Below, piece by piece: positions 51,308-63,977 of a stretch of DNA of 64,000 nt. The notes beneath the pieces are model-generated. The model did no database searches. It saw only the letters and a program-made list of their open reading frames with translations, and was not told where the DNA came from. Source of the stretch: Hetaerina americana (taxonomy: Eukaryota > Arthropoda > Insecta > Odonata > Calopterygidae). Position 1 is the first letter of the stretch, and each line of letters starts with the position of its first letter. The translations under genes were made by a program, and so were the position numbers. The DNA lies in NCBI GenBank assembly GCA_022747635.1, contig JAKTNV010000165.1:434001-498000 (forward strand). The letters are read 5' to 3'.

Positions 51308-54039
51308 CTAGATAGTATTAATTTATTTTGCCAAAATGTGAGATGTCTACGTAATAAGATAACGGAGATAGAGGCAATAGTCAAACATGGTGGCTACAAT
51401 GTGCTATGTCTCAATGAGCACTGGATTGCAAAAAATGAATTTGATGTGTATAACATTAGTGATTTTGGCTGGTCATCATTCTACTGCCGATCTGTAGCAA
51501 AAAAACGGTGGTACCTGTATTTATTTCCTGAAAGGTATGCCCTTCAAGGTAATTGACTTGGAAAAATTCTGTCTGGAATTGATTGCACTTTGAAATATCT
51601 GCGATCATATTGAAGGACCTGAATTTGATCATTGCTTCTGTGTATCGCTCCCCTAATGGTGTTTTTTAACACTTCTTCAATCAATTGGAACTAGTACTAT
51701 CCCTATTCTTGACTCTGAAAGCCAATATCATAATTTGTGGAGATCTCAACATTGACATAACACTAAAAACTAGTAATTGTCAGGTTCTTGAAAATCTTTT
51801 GCTTTCTTATAATTTATACTGGGCAAACAAACAGCCTACTCGACTTTCTGCCTGCCTAGATAATGTAATTACCAATTATGGTCCTGAATTGTACAGTGTA
51901 AGTGTTATTGACTATCTCTTATCTGACCATCAAGGTATAAGCTTCACTTTTATTACTCAAATAACTCAAAAGATATATCCAAATAGAGGTAAAACCATAA
52001 TTGTGAGGCCCATAACAGTAGAAGGTTTAGAGAGTTTCCAACTGCTTCTTTCTTGTATTGATTGGCATGGTTTTTGCACAGAATCTGTAGAACAAACATG
52101 TTTTTCAAGTTTTTTAGGTAATTTCCTAGGCATTTTTGAGCAATGCTTTCCTAAAAAAATTCCTAACTCTATCCCCACTAAAAATAAAAAAAATCTCTGG
52201 TATGCTGGGGAGTTATTAGCTCTTAGAAATGATTTACTTAGTTACTACCACTCTTACAAAACCAGTGGAAGCCAGCATGACAAAGAGGCTTACTTGAAAT
52301 ACAAAAGAGATTATTATAATTTAGTTAGGTGTGCAAAAAATAATGCTTACAAGGATTTTATATTGAATGCAAAAAATAAACAAAAGGCAGCATGGAGTAT
52401 AATCAATCAAGAAGTTGGTCATGGTAATGGAAAAGAAAATCTTCCTTTCACCCCAGATGCTGTAAATAATTTTTTCTTAAAAGCTGTTGAAGACAATTTG
52501 TTCTCTCGAAAAGTTGATGCTGCCAATATTGGTAATATGCTGCAAAATCTTCCTCCGAATAATTTAAATTTTAAATGGAATTTTGGTACTCACCTTGATA
52601 TTATATCGACTGTTAAAAAATTTAAAAAATCCAACAGTAAGGATATTTATGGTCTTTCTAACTCCCTAATAAAGGACATTATTGTGCTCATAGCGGAACC
52701 ATTAGCAATGTTAGTCAATTTATGTTTTGAGACAGGAGATTTTTCAACAGCTCTAAAATATTCCAAAACAGTACCTGTTATAAGAAAGGTGATAAAGATG
52801 ATTTAGCTAACTACCGCCCCATTTCCAAGGCCCCCGTTTTTGGTAAAATTTTTGAAGCTATTATGAAAGATCAAATATGTAATTTTTTTGAGTTAAATAA
52901 TCTGTTTTCCAAATCCCAGTATGGCTTTCGACCTGGGAAATCTACAATTTTGGCAGTAGAGTCCATAGTTAATTATGTCATTAATGCATTTGAAGAAAAG
53001 GAATCAGTCTCAGTGACACTATGTGATCTTAGTAAGGCCTTCGACTGTGTTAATCATTTAATATTACTAACAAAGCTAGAATATTATGGTATTAAGGGAG
53101 TTGCACTGAAACTAATGAAGTCATATTTGGATGATCGCCACCAATTGGTTGAACTTGATGGCTGTCAGTCTGCAGCTCTTAAAGTAAAATGTGGTGTACC
53201 ACAGGACTCTGTGCTTGGCCCAGTACTTTTCATTATCATGATTAATGATTTGCCCTGTAATATGAAACCTAGATCTGTTTTATATGCTGATGACACTACT
53301 TTTGTGCAAAAGTGTCAACATCTAGAAGATGCAAAGTTACGATCTAGCGCTACCCAAAAACCGGCTAAGGAATGGTTTGATGTTAATCATTTACAATTAA
53401 ATACTAACAAAACTCAGCATATTGTGTGCAGTCTTAAATGAAAAACAACTGATATTGAAACTGCTAAAATAGTAGGAATTTATATTGATACAAAACTTAT
53501 TTGGGAGACTCACATCAGTCAGACCTGTAATAAACTTAGTAAAGCTGTTTATATGTTAAGAAAGCTCAACTTTATCATTTCAAATGAGTATCGTTTAACA
53601 TTTTACCATGCCTTCTTTCAATGTCATTTGAATTATGGTGTTGAGATATGGGGTCATTCCCCTCATGTTAAACAAATTTTGCTACTGCAAAAGAGAGCTA
53701 TTCGCTCTTGCTAATATACCACCATGTGATTACAGCAAACCTTTTTTTATTAGGTATAGAATCATGACTGTATTTTGTTTGTATATCTTTAAGGCTCCGA
53801 CTCATGTGAAAGTTAATCTAGAAACTTACCAATTAAGATCCAACCTCCATAAGTATTCCACAAGAGGTAAATCGAATCTAAATACTACTTATTGTAGATT
53901 GTCATTAACTTACAACACATTTCACAATATGAACATACCACTGTATAACCATCTGCCTACTCAGTTGAAATCAGATGCTATCCAGAGTTTCAAGAATAGG
54001 GTATATACCTGGTTACTTACTCACCCACTATACTCATTG
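51308..54039 (+). pseudogene. Y ORF2 (endonuclease and reverse transcriptase)
   Basis: Endonuclease: FCQNVRCLRNKI, VLCLNEHW (catalytic E), IIICGDLNID, LLSDHQGI; stops at 51555 and 51667. RT: ANYRPISKAP, FSKSQYGFRPGKST, VTLCDLSKAFDCVN (motif A), CGVPQDSVLGPVLFI (motif B, QDS for QGS), YADD near 53284-53295. Further damage: a one-base frameshift near 52795, TGA at 53438-53440, and a frameshift near 53710. The C-terminal ELWGHSPHV end continues to about 54039 with the natural stop lost. Confidence 0.85.
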
Positions 54040-54064
54040 GATGAATTAGTTTGTGGCAATTTTC

Positions 54065-54376
54065 ATCAGTGGGCAACCCTGCCTTACACCTCTTCCTAAC
54101 GCTACCCATCAGGACTCTTCATTTCCCACTCGCACCTGAGCAGTCTGAGACATATACAGGTTGCGGATTAGCCTCCTTTCCCGCCAATCTATTCCTATTT
54201 CCTGCAATATACTCATTAGTTTTTCACAATTCACTCCATCAAATGCTTTTTCGAAAGCTACAAAACAGGCAAATACATCCTGGTTGTGTTCTATATTCCT
54301 CTCGATTAATAATCTCATTTCTGCAATGGCATCACACGTACCTCTCCCCTTCCTAAACCCTGAAAATGTCTCGCAA
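54065..54376 (-). pseudogene. RTE-type element Z RT fragment (right copy)
   Basis: Reverse strand: GFRKGRGTCDAI, FVAFEKAFDGVNCEKLMSIL, RERRLIRNLYMSQTAQVRVG. Counterpart of 9401-9735; the motif A aspartate region has D-G-V-N for D-R-V-N. Confidence 0.8.
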
Positions 54377-55190
54377 GTTTGATGGGCATTTAAACAAAAC
54401 AGAGGGACAAGGTTAGAATAAAATTGATGTTGACTGATTGTCATTAATAATTATGAAGAGTTCACGGATTAAATGTTTAATTTTGTGTGTTCCGGGGAAG
54501 AAAGTGGTGATAATATTAGGGCTTTTTGGAAAGTTTGGTTTGATGAGGGGAGTGTATTTGGTTGAGGGTTAGGATTTTACTGCTCAGTAGCATTCATGGT
54601 ACCTACATTTTCTCAGAGAGTCATGTAGCTGATACAAGTACTTCTGTTGGGAGGGGATGTTGTTGCAGAGACTGAAGCCACGGACTGAGAGAGAAAGGGA
54701 TGGAGCGCTTTGTAAGAGGTGGATGGCAGCTGTCGAAATCAAGCTATTGTTCTTACTAGTTGGATTAACGTGGACTGAGGTATAAAAGGTATTGTTTTGG
54801 AGGTGAATGTTAATATACAGGAAAGTGTTATTCAAGTCGGGTATGGAAGAAGTGAATGATACTAATGAGGATTTGAGAGAGGAAATAAAAGGGGATAAAT
54901 TTTTGCGCCTGAGGAACCAAAGGAGGAAAATATCATTGATATAGTGGGCCCAGAAGAGTGGTTTGAGGGTGTATTATTGCAGAAAGTCATGTTTTAGTTT
55001 ACCCATAAAAAGATTGGCGTATGTAAGAGCCATACGTGTTCCCATTGCAGTGCCTTTTATTTGTAAATATATTTTCTCGTTGAATTGAAAAGCATTTTTG
55101 GTGAGAACAATTTTACTCTGTTTGATGAGCAAATCTGTGGATGGGGTGTGTTGTGTGGATCGTAGGGAGAGTTAATATTGCAGGGCTTCT
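54377..55190 (-). pseudogene. Penelope-like RT fragment (right copy)
   Basis: Longer than the left copy. Reverse strand 55190-54900 reads [40 protein letters not shown], and FWAHYINDIFLLW. The YIND change is shared with the left copy. 54835-54584 continues with HVNPTSKNNSLI. Confidence 0.8.
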
Positions 55191-55559
55191 CAGCCTTCTT
55201 TGTTGGGAATGGAGGTGTACAGAGATGTATTGTCTATTGTGGCCATGAGAATGGTCGTGTTGTTGTGCTGAACCAAGCACACTGCATGTATCGCATGCCT
55301 GCCTCCCACCCCCTTGTTCATTTCCCATTGGTCCCTTACCCCTCCCTCCCTCGACCCTACCCTGCACATGTCCCCTCCGCTATTCCACGAGAAAGCCAGT
55401 CTGAGGACAACAGCAGAGCCATTGAAACATCAAAACAATATATAGTGAGTGTCCTTTCTTTGTGTCCCTATGGTTTAAAAATCTACATCTGTATTTTTAT
55501 GTGTTTATATATATTTATGTATATATATATATAAATATATACATATAGAATTATTATGT
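55191..55559. other. Right-block-specific spacer
   Basis: 55090-55440 is absent from the left block, where GAAA at about 10446 joins ATATAGTGAGTG directly. It includes CTGAGGACAACAGC and CATTGAAACATC, weakly reminiscent of a PLE terminal region, and a short broken TA run at 55495-55550. No gene. Confidence 0.5.
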
Positions 55560-55646
55560 AATCTACCCGTTAAGGTAGGTTTTTGGATGGACAAAGCTAC
55601 TAAATAAAACCTTATGTGTCTCGTAAAAAACACAAAATCCAGCATC

Positions 55647-56141
55647 CTACTCCATCAAGTCCCTCTTCATCTCTGAGTGCTCTCTGCCTCCCTTCATCCC
55701 GTCCAACTTCCCTATCCTACTCCTTCCCTTTCCTCGTTGGTCTAACATTCTCCCCTCTATCACAGTCCTCAATATCCCACTGCCGGTAAATACCCCCTTC
55801 ACTCTTTTTTCCTGCCTCTGTAGGATTGCTCCAAACAAGCCCCTCTCCACGCCCACCATACCAAGTACTTCCTTGTTTGTTTTCTTGTGTGTGCATTTCA
55901 CCTTCTCCATTCTTCTCCACACCCACATTTCAAAAGCCTCCAGTGTACGTCTATTCTCCTGCTTCAATGACCACATTTCCGCACCGTACATAGCTACGCT
56001 CCATATCAGTGTTTTTACGAGTCTTTTTTTAACATCCTTTCTCAACATCCCTGTCATCAACTCCCCCCTCCTTGTGAAAGCCTCTTTGCCTAGCACAATT
56101 CTTCTTCTTACGTCCCTACTACTTTGAACGTGTTGGTCCAA
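55647..56141 (-). pseudogene. Z C-terminal region (right copy)
   Basis: Reads [36 protein letters not shown] and [13 protein letters not shown]. 164 codons open; the left copy's frame instead runs into the AT repeat. Confidence 0.75.
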
Positions 56142-56349
56142 AAAACTACCGAGGTATGTAAACTTTCTATCTGCTCTGGTTTTTGCCCTCCTATTTTAAT
56201 GTTTAGCTTAGCATTTTTCTTTCTGGACAATCGCTTAACCTTTGTTTTATTAATATTGATTCTCATCCCATTCTGTCGCACTGAATTTCCAATTCATTAA
56301 GCAATGCTTGCAACCCCTTGGCTAACTGACAAACTAAAGCTTGGTCATC

Positions 56350-57936
56350 GGCAAACCTAACTGATTTTAAAAATTCCCAACCCACTTTCATTCATTCCTC
56401 CAGTTCTTCCCATGCCACTTTCATCATTTCCTCAGCATATAGGTTGAACAGTAACGGTGATAATGAGCAACCCTGTCTTACACCTGTTCCTAACCCTGCC
56501 CAACCGAATTCCCAATTCCTCACTCGCATCTGAGCAGTCTGAGACATATACAGGTTGCGGATTAGCCTCCTTTCCCGCCAATCTATTCCTATTTCCTGCA
56601 ATATACTCATTAGTTTTTCCCAATTCACTCTATCAAATGCTTTTTCGAAAGCTACAAAACAGGCAAATACATCCTGGTTGTGTTCTATATTCCTCACGAT
56701 TAATAATTACATTACTGCAATGGCATCACGCGTATCTTTCCCCTTCCTAAACCCAAACTGATCCTCCCCTAAGTAATCATATGCCCCATTCTCTATCCTT
56801 TTGTTTATGATCCTGAGAACAACTTTAGCTGCATGGGATATCAAACCTATCATCCTGTAGTCCTCACATGATGTTCCCCTAACCTCTTTGGAATTGGAAT
56901 TAAAAATGATCTCACAATGTCTTCCGGCCAGATTCCCTCCTCATAAATACTACGGATCAGCCCATATAGCCTCTTCCTCCCACATTTTCCTAAGCCTTTT
57001 AAAAGTTCGGCGGAAATGTTATCCATCCCCACAGCCTTATTTAGTTTCACATCCCTTAATGCCCTTTCTATCTCATTGTCTAGTATGCCTGGACCTAAGC
57101 CATCTTCCTCTACGTCATGTTCCTCTTCTATGTCTAACCTTGTTGGTCTAAGTTCTTTATTATTCCTTCCATCTCTCTTGGATCTTCCCTGCATCCAATA
57201 TTACCTTACCCACCTTATCTCTAACTGCGATCGTTGATCTCCCTTTCTTACTTCCCGATAAAGAGTTAACTTTGCTGTACAGCGCACCGATTTCACCCTT
57301 CCTCTACAGACTTTCCATATCCTCGCACTGTCTTCCACCATGCTTCTTTTGCTTTATTTGTTGCCCGCCTCAATTTATTGTTTAATTCTATGTACTTCAT
57401 TTTGCCTAATTCTGTATTTACATTCTTCTATTTTCGCCGGTCATCCATCTTTGTAATCATCTCATCCGTGATCCATGGTTTCGTGGTCCTTTTAGCGTTA
57501 ACGATTCCAATAGTGTCTTTTGCAACTTTAGACAACCCTTTCTTGATACATTCCCATTTTTCCTTGATAGTACGTAGCCTTTCACCATCCGCCATGATTT
57601 CCTCTACCACCTGTTTGAATTCCTTCATTTTCAAACCATTTAATGCTTCTACATTCCATTTTCCAACTCGCCGCCCCTGCTGTATCTTTTCGAAACGGAC
57701 GCTACAGTTCACAATAATTAATTGTGGTCTCAGTCCGCATCCGCTCCCGGGAAGCTGTGCGAATTTATCTCACTGCTGCTAAACCTGTGCCTAACCAGGA
57801 TATAATCTAGCTGATACCTCTCTGAGTCACCTGGCATTTTCCATGTATACCTGCATCTTTTGTGGTGTCTAAACCAAGTGTTGGTGGTGACTAGCCCGTC
57901 TCCAGCAGAACTTAACTGCTTTCTCCCCGCGGTCAT
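56350..57936 (-). pseudogene. Z linker and reverse transcriptase (right copy)
   Basis: 57936-57730 (YQLDYILVRHRF), 57712-57428, 57194-56850 (LNKAVGMDNISAELLKGL), 56697-56392 (FVAFEKAFDRVNWEKL, GVRQGCSLSPLLFNLYAEE). The active-site frame FADDQALV lies near 56345. Extra breaks relative to the left include a split at 57712-57730. Confidence 0.8.
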
Positions 57937-58000
57937 TCCTTGTGCCTAAACCATAGTCCCTGACCTCATCACCATCTCTTTCTTCGTCTACCGTCGCATT

Positions 58001-58591
58001 CTAATCCCCCATCACCATCAAATGTTTCCCTGCAGGAACACACGCGATTATGTCTCCTAACTGATCATATATCCAATCGACCTCCTCTGCCTTCTGGTTG
58101 CTCGGTTGCATGTATACCTGAATAATGACCAAGTTCGTCGGCTCTATTTTTATCTCAACTAGTAGTATTCTATCCGGTACCTGCTCTATATTGACTACGC
58201 TTCTCCCTACTTCTTCATTTAATACTATAGCAACCCCTCTTTGGCTCTTGTCCCCGCCGCTGTATATTATTCTATACTTATCACTCCAATAATTCCCGCT
58301 ATCTTTCCATCTCACCTCGCATAGACCTAAAATATCGATATTTCCCCTTTCCATCTGTCGCTTATCATTCTCCAGTTTCCCTGTCCTCATCATTGTCCTA
58401 ACATTCCACGTTCCTATTCTAATTAATTTGGTCTTCTTCTGCTGCGTTTTCTGTCCTGCTGCTGCCGGTTTTCTCTTGCAAGGGTTTCGTGAGATGACGA
58501 CCGCGGAAGCCTTGCCTCTCCCGCTGCCGGCTACGACACACGGCCGATTGGGCCGAGCCCCATAGTTGCCAGGACTCAAAATCTTTGTCAT
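58001..58591 (-). pseudogene. Z APE-type endonuclease (right copy)
   Basis: LIRIGTWNVRTM, LGLCEVRWKDSG and a final MVMGD followed by a stop: the GDWNA motif is cut at W (TGG to TAG). The left copy has W but lost the G. CEVRW catalytic glutamate intact. Confidence 0.85.
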
Positions 58592-58890
58592 GTTAATCTT
58601 TGGAATGGTAATTGAGGTAGTTTCCCGTTGCCTTCCTCAATAGTTTTTTTAACGTGACACCATGACTTCTTGGCCGCCACACTTGGGTCCGACGCCATCG
58701 CAGCCGCCTCACTGAGGAACAGACGCTGCGTGGACTACCTATCGTCTGGCTCCTAACCTTCGACCTATCTGGCATTGGTGACCCTTCCAGGAGCAATTAT
58801 TATTACTCCCGCCAGCACAGCTCTAGGGGTCATCGGAACGCGCGAGCCATTCCACCACGTCATGATTGTAGTCCGGGGAGGGTTATATAT

Positions 58891-59360
58891 CTGTATATAT
58901 ATATATATATTTCCAACAGGAATATTTTATTAGTTGAATAATATATCGGTCCTTTCTATTTTATAATTTCCATTTCATCTGTACTTATCGTCATTTTAGA
59001 GATAGCTTCACATACCTGTGATTATAAATATGAAAAAATAGCAGTCTTAAGTTATGTGAATATTTATTTATAAAATGAAAATGTTAAGGGGTTAAGAACC
59101 AATTTCAATTATATTTTGCAAAAAAATTAGTCTCCATTCATGCGGTAAATAATTGATAGTTACGACCAATGAATGCATTGAATCATAAATGCTTTTTACT
59201 ATATCTACCGTAGGTATGCAGAAGATTAGAGCCAGGCGATTGAAATCAATTCCAAAGATGAGAAAGATCAAAATATCAAAAAAAACTATGAACGCGACGA
59301 CAAAATATGTCGCCTCACTGCTTTTACGCTATGATTTGAAAGTCGAAACGAGACAAAGAG
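58891..59360. other. AT-rich gap (right copy)
   Basis: Counterpart of 14116-14576; begins with a short TA run. No recognised feature. Confidence 0.5.
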
Positions 59361-59420
59361 ACTGCGGGAGATGCCGCAACAGTAACTTTTAACGGACACA
59401 TCCGGAATCTCCCGCAGTTT
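59361..59420. repeat. SINE-tail hairpin (right copy)
   Basis: Counterpart of 14577-14638, with CGGAATCTCCC instead of CGGCATCTCCC in the second arm. Confidence 0.75.
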
Positions 59421-59998
59421 ATTTGGAATTTGTCAAGGTGTAAACAGATAAGTGTTTAAAAGTTGGCTCTTTAACCGTGTGGCGCATCCCGCACACGACT
59501 ACAAATACCTGTGGCATTGTATGTACGGTATTTCGTCACAACATCTTGTTCCTTTTAAACCCTCAAAATTTCTGAGTTTAAGAGGAGGCCTCGATAGCAG
59601 AGCACAGGCATGTCCTGCCTGTGTTCACCGAGTGTCTCAATTTCGCCGGGGTCCGAGGCTTCGGCCGCCGGGATTCGGAGAGCGGCGCTGCCGGACTCTC
59701 TCGGAAGTCGAGGTTCCGATCGTGTTTTGTGTCGAGCGGCGGTTGACCGCCTAGTTCATCAAGAAGCGTGCGGTTTGACTCTCGACTTCTGCTGCCGGGA
59801 AGGCCGTGCTTTCGTTCTGTTTACTGGATCAAGACTGGCCTTGACTTTTGGTGTAGAGCTTAGGCTCATTTTTATTTGCTACCAACTGTCGCGTGTAGCG
59901 GGGAGGGAGTGCGCAATAGTGTTTATTTCTTTCTTGGAGTGCTTTCGGTGCACTCTCCATGTTTTCGCGCTGGCGTGCTCAATTTGATTTGTTTCAAA

Positions 59999-60935
59999 AT
60001 GGTCGTACATCACGTGGACACGCTCGCCTTGCAAATTGACGATAAGGCGAAGGCCCCTGCTCCGTTGGAGGTCCACCTCCTTACACTAGAGTTACTGGGC
60101 CTCACACCAGAAGAGATTGTGGATATCTAATTTGGATATAACCGCCATTTGGTATTCCTGAAGTTGGCAACTGAAGCTACTATGAAGAGGATTCTATATT
60201 TTATCCCACGAAAGCTACCGTTTCAATCCCTAACGATCCGAGGACGACGATTACCATTGACGAGACCTTCGGTAGCCTTTGTAATGTCTGGGTTCTTCGT
60301 CTTCCCGTGGAGACCCCATTGGAAGATATAACAAGTGAGCTTCAACGTTTTCGAAAAATCCATCGCTCGTGGGAGAACAGGTGGGAGGGCGACAAAATGG
60401 CGCGCGTGCTGACAGGTACGACAGTGGTGCGGATGACGGTGGAAAGAAATATCCCGTCGTACCTCCACATTGGCAGCAACCGGGCCATCATTTAATCTAC
60501 GAGGGTCAGCGACGCACCTGCGCCCGTTGCAACCAAGAAGGCCAAGGTGGAGGAAAGCCAAGGTGTCGGCAATATTCCCAGGGGTCCTCTAGAGGTGGAC
60601 CAATTCGATCGATCTCCTCCGGTTTCTCTCAACGGAGCCCCTTCGGCAGATGACCTCCAGTTCACTCCCGGCCCCCCACGAGGCCACCTCCTGGGTTGGG
60701 CCGGTTACCAGCTGTGCTGCTTAAAAGAAGGCCCCCCGTTGAACGCTGCCGAGTTACCCGCTCTTCGTAGAGACCACGGCTGGGTCTTCTTCTTCGGACG
60801 AGGTCGAGGGGGAGGTATGCAGTGACAACTTGGGGCCTCGATCGTCGGCCCGTCGGACGAAACGCCCCGGGAAACGGCGAAGCTGTTGTCGCCTGGGCTC
60901 GAGCGGCGACCGAAGCGACGTAAGCCAAGACCAGG
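59999..60935 (+). pseudogene. V ORF1 (right copy)
   Basis: Starts MVVHHVDTLALQIDD at 59999 (ATG) and stops after LTPEEIVDI. Downstream blocks VFLKLATEATMKR, PLEDITSELQRFRKI, RNIPSYLHIGSNRAII (then a TAA not present on the left) and YEGQRRTCARCNQEGQ, where the knuckle histidine is also lost. More damaged than the left copy. Confidence 0.65.
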
Positions 60936-60954
60936 ACTCTGGTAAGCGATGTCC

Positions 60955-61581
60955 GGTGCCCTTAGCTGTCCTCTCATTCCACCAATTAATATTATTTCGC
61001 TTAATATTGCTGGAGTTTATAGCGCTTTAAAAATTGCAGTCCAACGTTTTCTCCGCGATCTCAGGGCTGATGTAATCCTCCTTTAAGAGGTAAAAGAGGA
61101 CATACTCTGGGATACAAACATCTTTCAGGCTTTCGGCAATTTCGCCGAAAGTCATTCTGGCACCACCACCCTAGTCCGAAATGGCATTCCGTTCTCTCAT
61201 GTTCGCCGTCACGCTTCAGGCCGAAAAACGTTCGCAATCGTGAATGGTATCCATATCACGAACCTTTACGCTCCCTCCGGTGAGCGCGCGAGGGCAGAGT
61301 GCGAAACATATTTTAATGAACTCATTCTCCCCAACCAGTATTCTTTCTTTGGGAGGGCCATATTGGGCGGAGATTTCAACTCCATCTACCGCCGAGGGGT
61401 AAGTGCCTCGAAAAGGGATGGGGTGACATACTATCCAAGCCGGGCACTCTCACTGATTCGAGCGATTGACGCAGTGCGTTCTTATTGCGCCGGTCCCACC
61501 CTCTTCACGCGATCAGGGCCTAACTCTCGGACGCGGATTAACTGCCTCTTCGTCTCGGCATCCCTAAAGAATGATGTTTAG
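60955..61581 (+). pseudogene. V ORF2 endonuclease (right copy)
   Basis: PINIISLNIAGVYSALKIAV, VILL followed by a TAA where the left copy has Q, HITNLYAPSGERARAE, GGDFNSIYR and TRINCLFVS. Truncated by G1 at about 61581, the same junction as on the left. Confidence 0.75.
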
Positions 61582-62563
61582 AGAGTGGACACGTGCCCCT
61601 ACGCGCGGAAGGATCTGGCCAGAAGTTTTCGCCCTCAGCGTCTACCCAGTTAGTGAGGGGTGCCTGAACTTCCTCCCGGAATGGCGCCACCTCAACTACA
61701 TAGCCCCTTTTTACCTTTTGTTCGCTGCTCCGAATGTTACAAAGTAATATGGGGACAATGCCTTCAGGTGACACCGAAGCAATGCTCGGCAGAATAAATA
61801 AATCTCTCTCGCTTCCAATGACTTGCACTCCATTGCCTTCAACCATCTCACTCTTTATCTTCGACAACACAACGGATAACGGCGCTACTCTAATAGATTC
61901 CTCTGATACAATTTTGCTCGATCGGCCAATCCCATTATTAGCGCCGGTCTGAGTTTCGCGAACTTTGCCATCGCACAAGGGGACAACAAATCTATCCTCT
62001 CTTACTGGCGAAAAAACACAATCATCACCCAACTTCTTTATCCCAAACCGGGAGTCGGAGGAAACCTCGAAGACATCGCCATTAACTTCGTACCTAGCGG
62101 TGCAGCTTGCTTGCGACGCGGGTGGCAACCTCTCTATGACTCTTTCGGCCTTCGCCACCTCTGCTAATTTCTGTGAATACTTATTTAGAGATCCGATATC
62201 CTTATTCCCTTCTGTCGATTCCTCCGTCGTTACTTGAAAACAAATTCCCTCCATACTACCGTTTATTCGCGAGTTACATTTCATTATCTCTGCCGGAAAA
62301 GTACTTTGGTTTTTAGTGTCGCTTATCGTTTTTTCCTCAAGGGATGCTAAATTATACGTGGCCATTTGCGAATCATTGCCATTAATTATACCATAAATGA
62401 AAGAATCAAACGCCTTGACCTCTTCGGAAACTCCAATTTCATGGGCGCCTATGGGCTCGATCATCTGCGAAGTTACGCCATTAGATTTAAGGTCTGTCTC
62501 GTTTCCCTCACCCATTCTTATTTTCCGTTTATTGAACGATATACTTTTCCCGTAACAAACCAT
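61582..62563 (-). pseudogene. G1 pol linker (right copy)
   Basis: Open frame of similar length to the left copy with RDLFILPSIASVSPEG and VPILLCNIRSSEQKVKRGYVV. Interrupted at 62575 by the SINE-like insert and truncated by V. Confidence 0.65.
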
Positions 62564-62574
62564 AAAATCAAGGC

Positions 62575-62867
62575 AACAATTTCAGAGTGTTTAAATCATT
62601 CGCCTTGACTGGGATTCAAACCCAGATCCCGCATTATGCGGTTGAGTGCTTTAGCCACTTAAGCTACCGAGGCGTCCTCTTAAACTCAGAAATTTCGGGG
62701 CTTTTAAGGGAACAACAGCACTCGACCGGATATTGAGGGATCTGGGTTCGAATCCCAGTCAAGGCGAATGATTTTTACACTCTGAAATTGTTGCATTGAA
62801 ATGCACATTAGCGGATGACTCCGTTAAAAGTTACTGTTGCGGCATCTCCCGCAGTTTCTTTGGAATT
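62575..62867. mobile_element. SINE-like insert (right copy), 14-bp TSD
   Basis: Same insertion as 17794-18086 with CATAAAATCAAGGC at 62561-62574 and 62868-62881. The tRNA-like part on the minus strand is 62602-62673: acceptor GCCTCGG against TCAAGGC (one mismatch), D arm GCTT/AAGC, perfect T arm. Its anticodon region is CCGCATAATGCGG, a short palindrome instead of a normal anticodon arm. Confidence 0.75.
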
Positions 62868-63295
62868 CATAAAATCAAGGCCTAGAAGACCGTCATAGTT
62901 CGTTTCCCCCAAATCCACTACTAAGATGTCATGGGGATATAATTTATGATCAATCAAAAATTGCACGAACTCTCTCCGATGATTGGCAAGGGATGACCTG
63001 ACGCGCTTCGCACCCGAGAATTGTAATCAGAATTCCTTAATATGCCAAAAGGAAATTTTTTACTATCAATGATGGTAACGGCTGCTCTCGTTTCCACTAG
63101 AAAATTGTTATCTTTCCTAAAATTATACACTACTATTGTCCATCCTGCTTCTTGAGTTACCACTAGAATTAAATCTGTCCTGACCTCCCAGTCGGGAGAT
63201 CGGCGTTTCCCGCCACGAAGGGATTTTCGCGCCTCGGGCAGCGTCTGGGAAGATGGCCAGTCCTTTGACAAATGCCTCATTTCACGAGCGGGCAA
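62868..63295 (-). pseudogene. G1 protease (right copy)
   Basis: 63295-62954 reads WEVRTDLILVVTQEAGWTIVV, FLVETRAAVTIID and RSASGHPLPIIG. The frame extends further upstream than on the left, where a deletion removes it. ETRA again replaces the DTGA active site. Confidence 0.8.
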
Positions 63296-63440
63296 TCTTT
63301 AGCCATATGATTTTCATTTCCACAATTTAAACACAAAGACGGCCTCGTTCCCCTCTCCCTCTATCTACACGCTCGACCAATGTGACCGGTTTTACCGCAG
63401 CGAAAGCAAACGCGTGCGCCGTGATTATCTATCCTTCGGT
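63296..63440 (-). pseudogene. G1 nucleocapsid zinc knuckles (right copy only)
   Basis: The reverse strand reads VCFRCGKTGHIGRACR then a stop, and CLNCGNENHMAKDCP, two complete C-x2-C-x4-H-x4-C knuckles. Deleted in the left copy. They would bind genomic RNA during packaging. Confidence 0.75.
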
Positions 63441-63640
63441 GTCCCTACTTGCACCGGGGGAACCAGTCTTACTTTGGAACCCCTCCCGACAGCCTGTGCG
63501 GCGTTAATTTCTTCCACGGGAAACTACTAACCTGCAAAATTTGGCGGATTCGCGTTCATACCCTACCAAGGCGTTATATTTGGAGATGGCGGCCACCTAG
63601 GGGGTTACTGACACAACCACGCATGAGACTGTTGTGGTGA

Positions 63641-63977
63641 ATTTTTGAGATTAATGGAAAAGTCCGCGTATGAACCTAATATTTGATGATTTGCAGGGAC
63701 AAAATCCGCGGCGGTTCCTCCAAACCGAAGTTGAGCGACTCCTAAGGTCTGTGCTTTAATTCCAACTACTAAGATGACTTACAATACGAACGCTTTCATA
63801 AAATTTGCCAACCCCAATTTCATCTTCCCCGCTAAACGTTGGAATTAAATGAATCTGGCTGCCAATAGCGGCGGTTTGCGCTGCTTCTCCGCAACCATTT
63901 TGCGGACTCGCGCTACTTCCCGGCTGATCTAACACATTAACCAAAGGTGTGAAGTTGAGTGCACTGCCGAATTTCAA
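63641..63977 (-). pseudogene. G1 gag N-terminal part (right copy)
   Basis: Reads KFGSALNFTPLVNVLDQPGS and IHLIPTFSGEDEIGVGKFYE, matching the left copy's 19058-18753. It joins the nucleocapsid region by a deletion at about 63640. Confidence 0.7.

Larger units (their letters stand above)
50305..54064 (+). mobile_element. CR1/L2-type non-LTR element Y, nearly complete
   Basis: About 3.76 kb, plus strand, inserted in Z. It holds a PHD-finger ORF1 (50316-51307) and an endonuclease-RT ORF2 (51308-54039). A deletion at 54064 removes the last ~130 bp, including the ATT tail that the left fragment (9297-9400) still has, and a few bases of Z. ORF1 proteins with a PHD finger are known in the CR1/L2 group. 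Confidence 0.8.
55560..58890 (-). mobile_element. RTE-type element Z, main right copy
   Basis: Counterpart of 10790-14115 with the same order and many of the same frame breaks, so the damage mostly predates duplication. Detailed parts follow. Confidence 0.85.

Noticed and set aside
55380..55440. Second hammerhead-like motif (CTGAGGAC ... GAAAC)
   Set aside because: No convincing stem II or cleavage-site arrangement.
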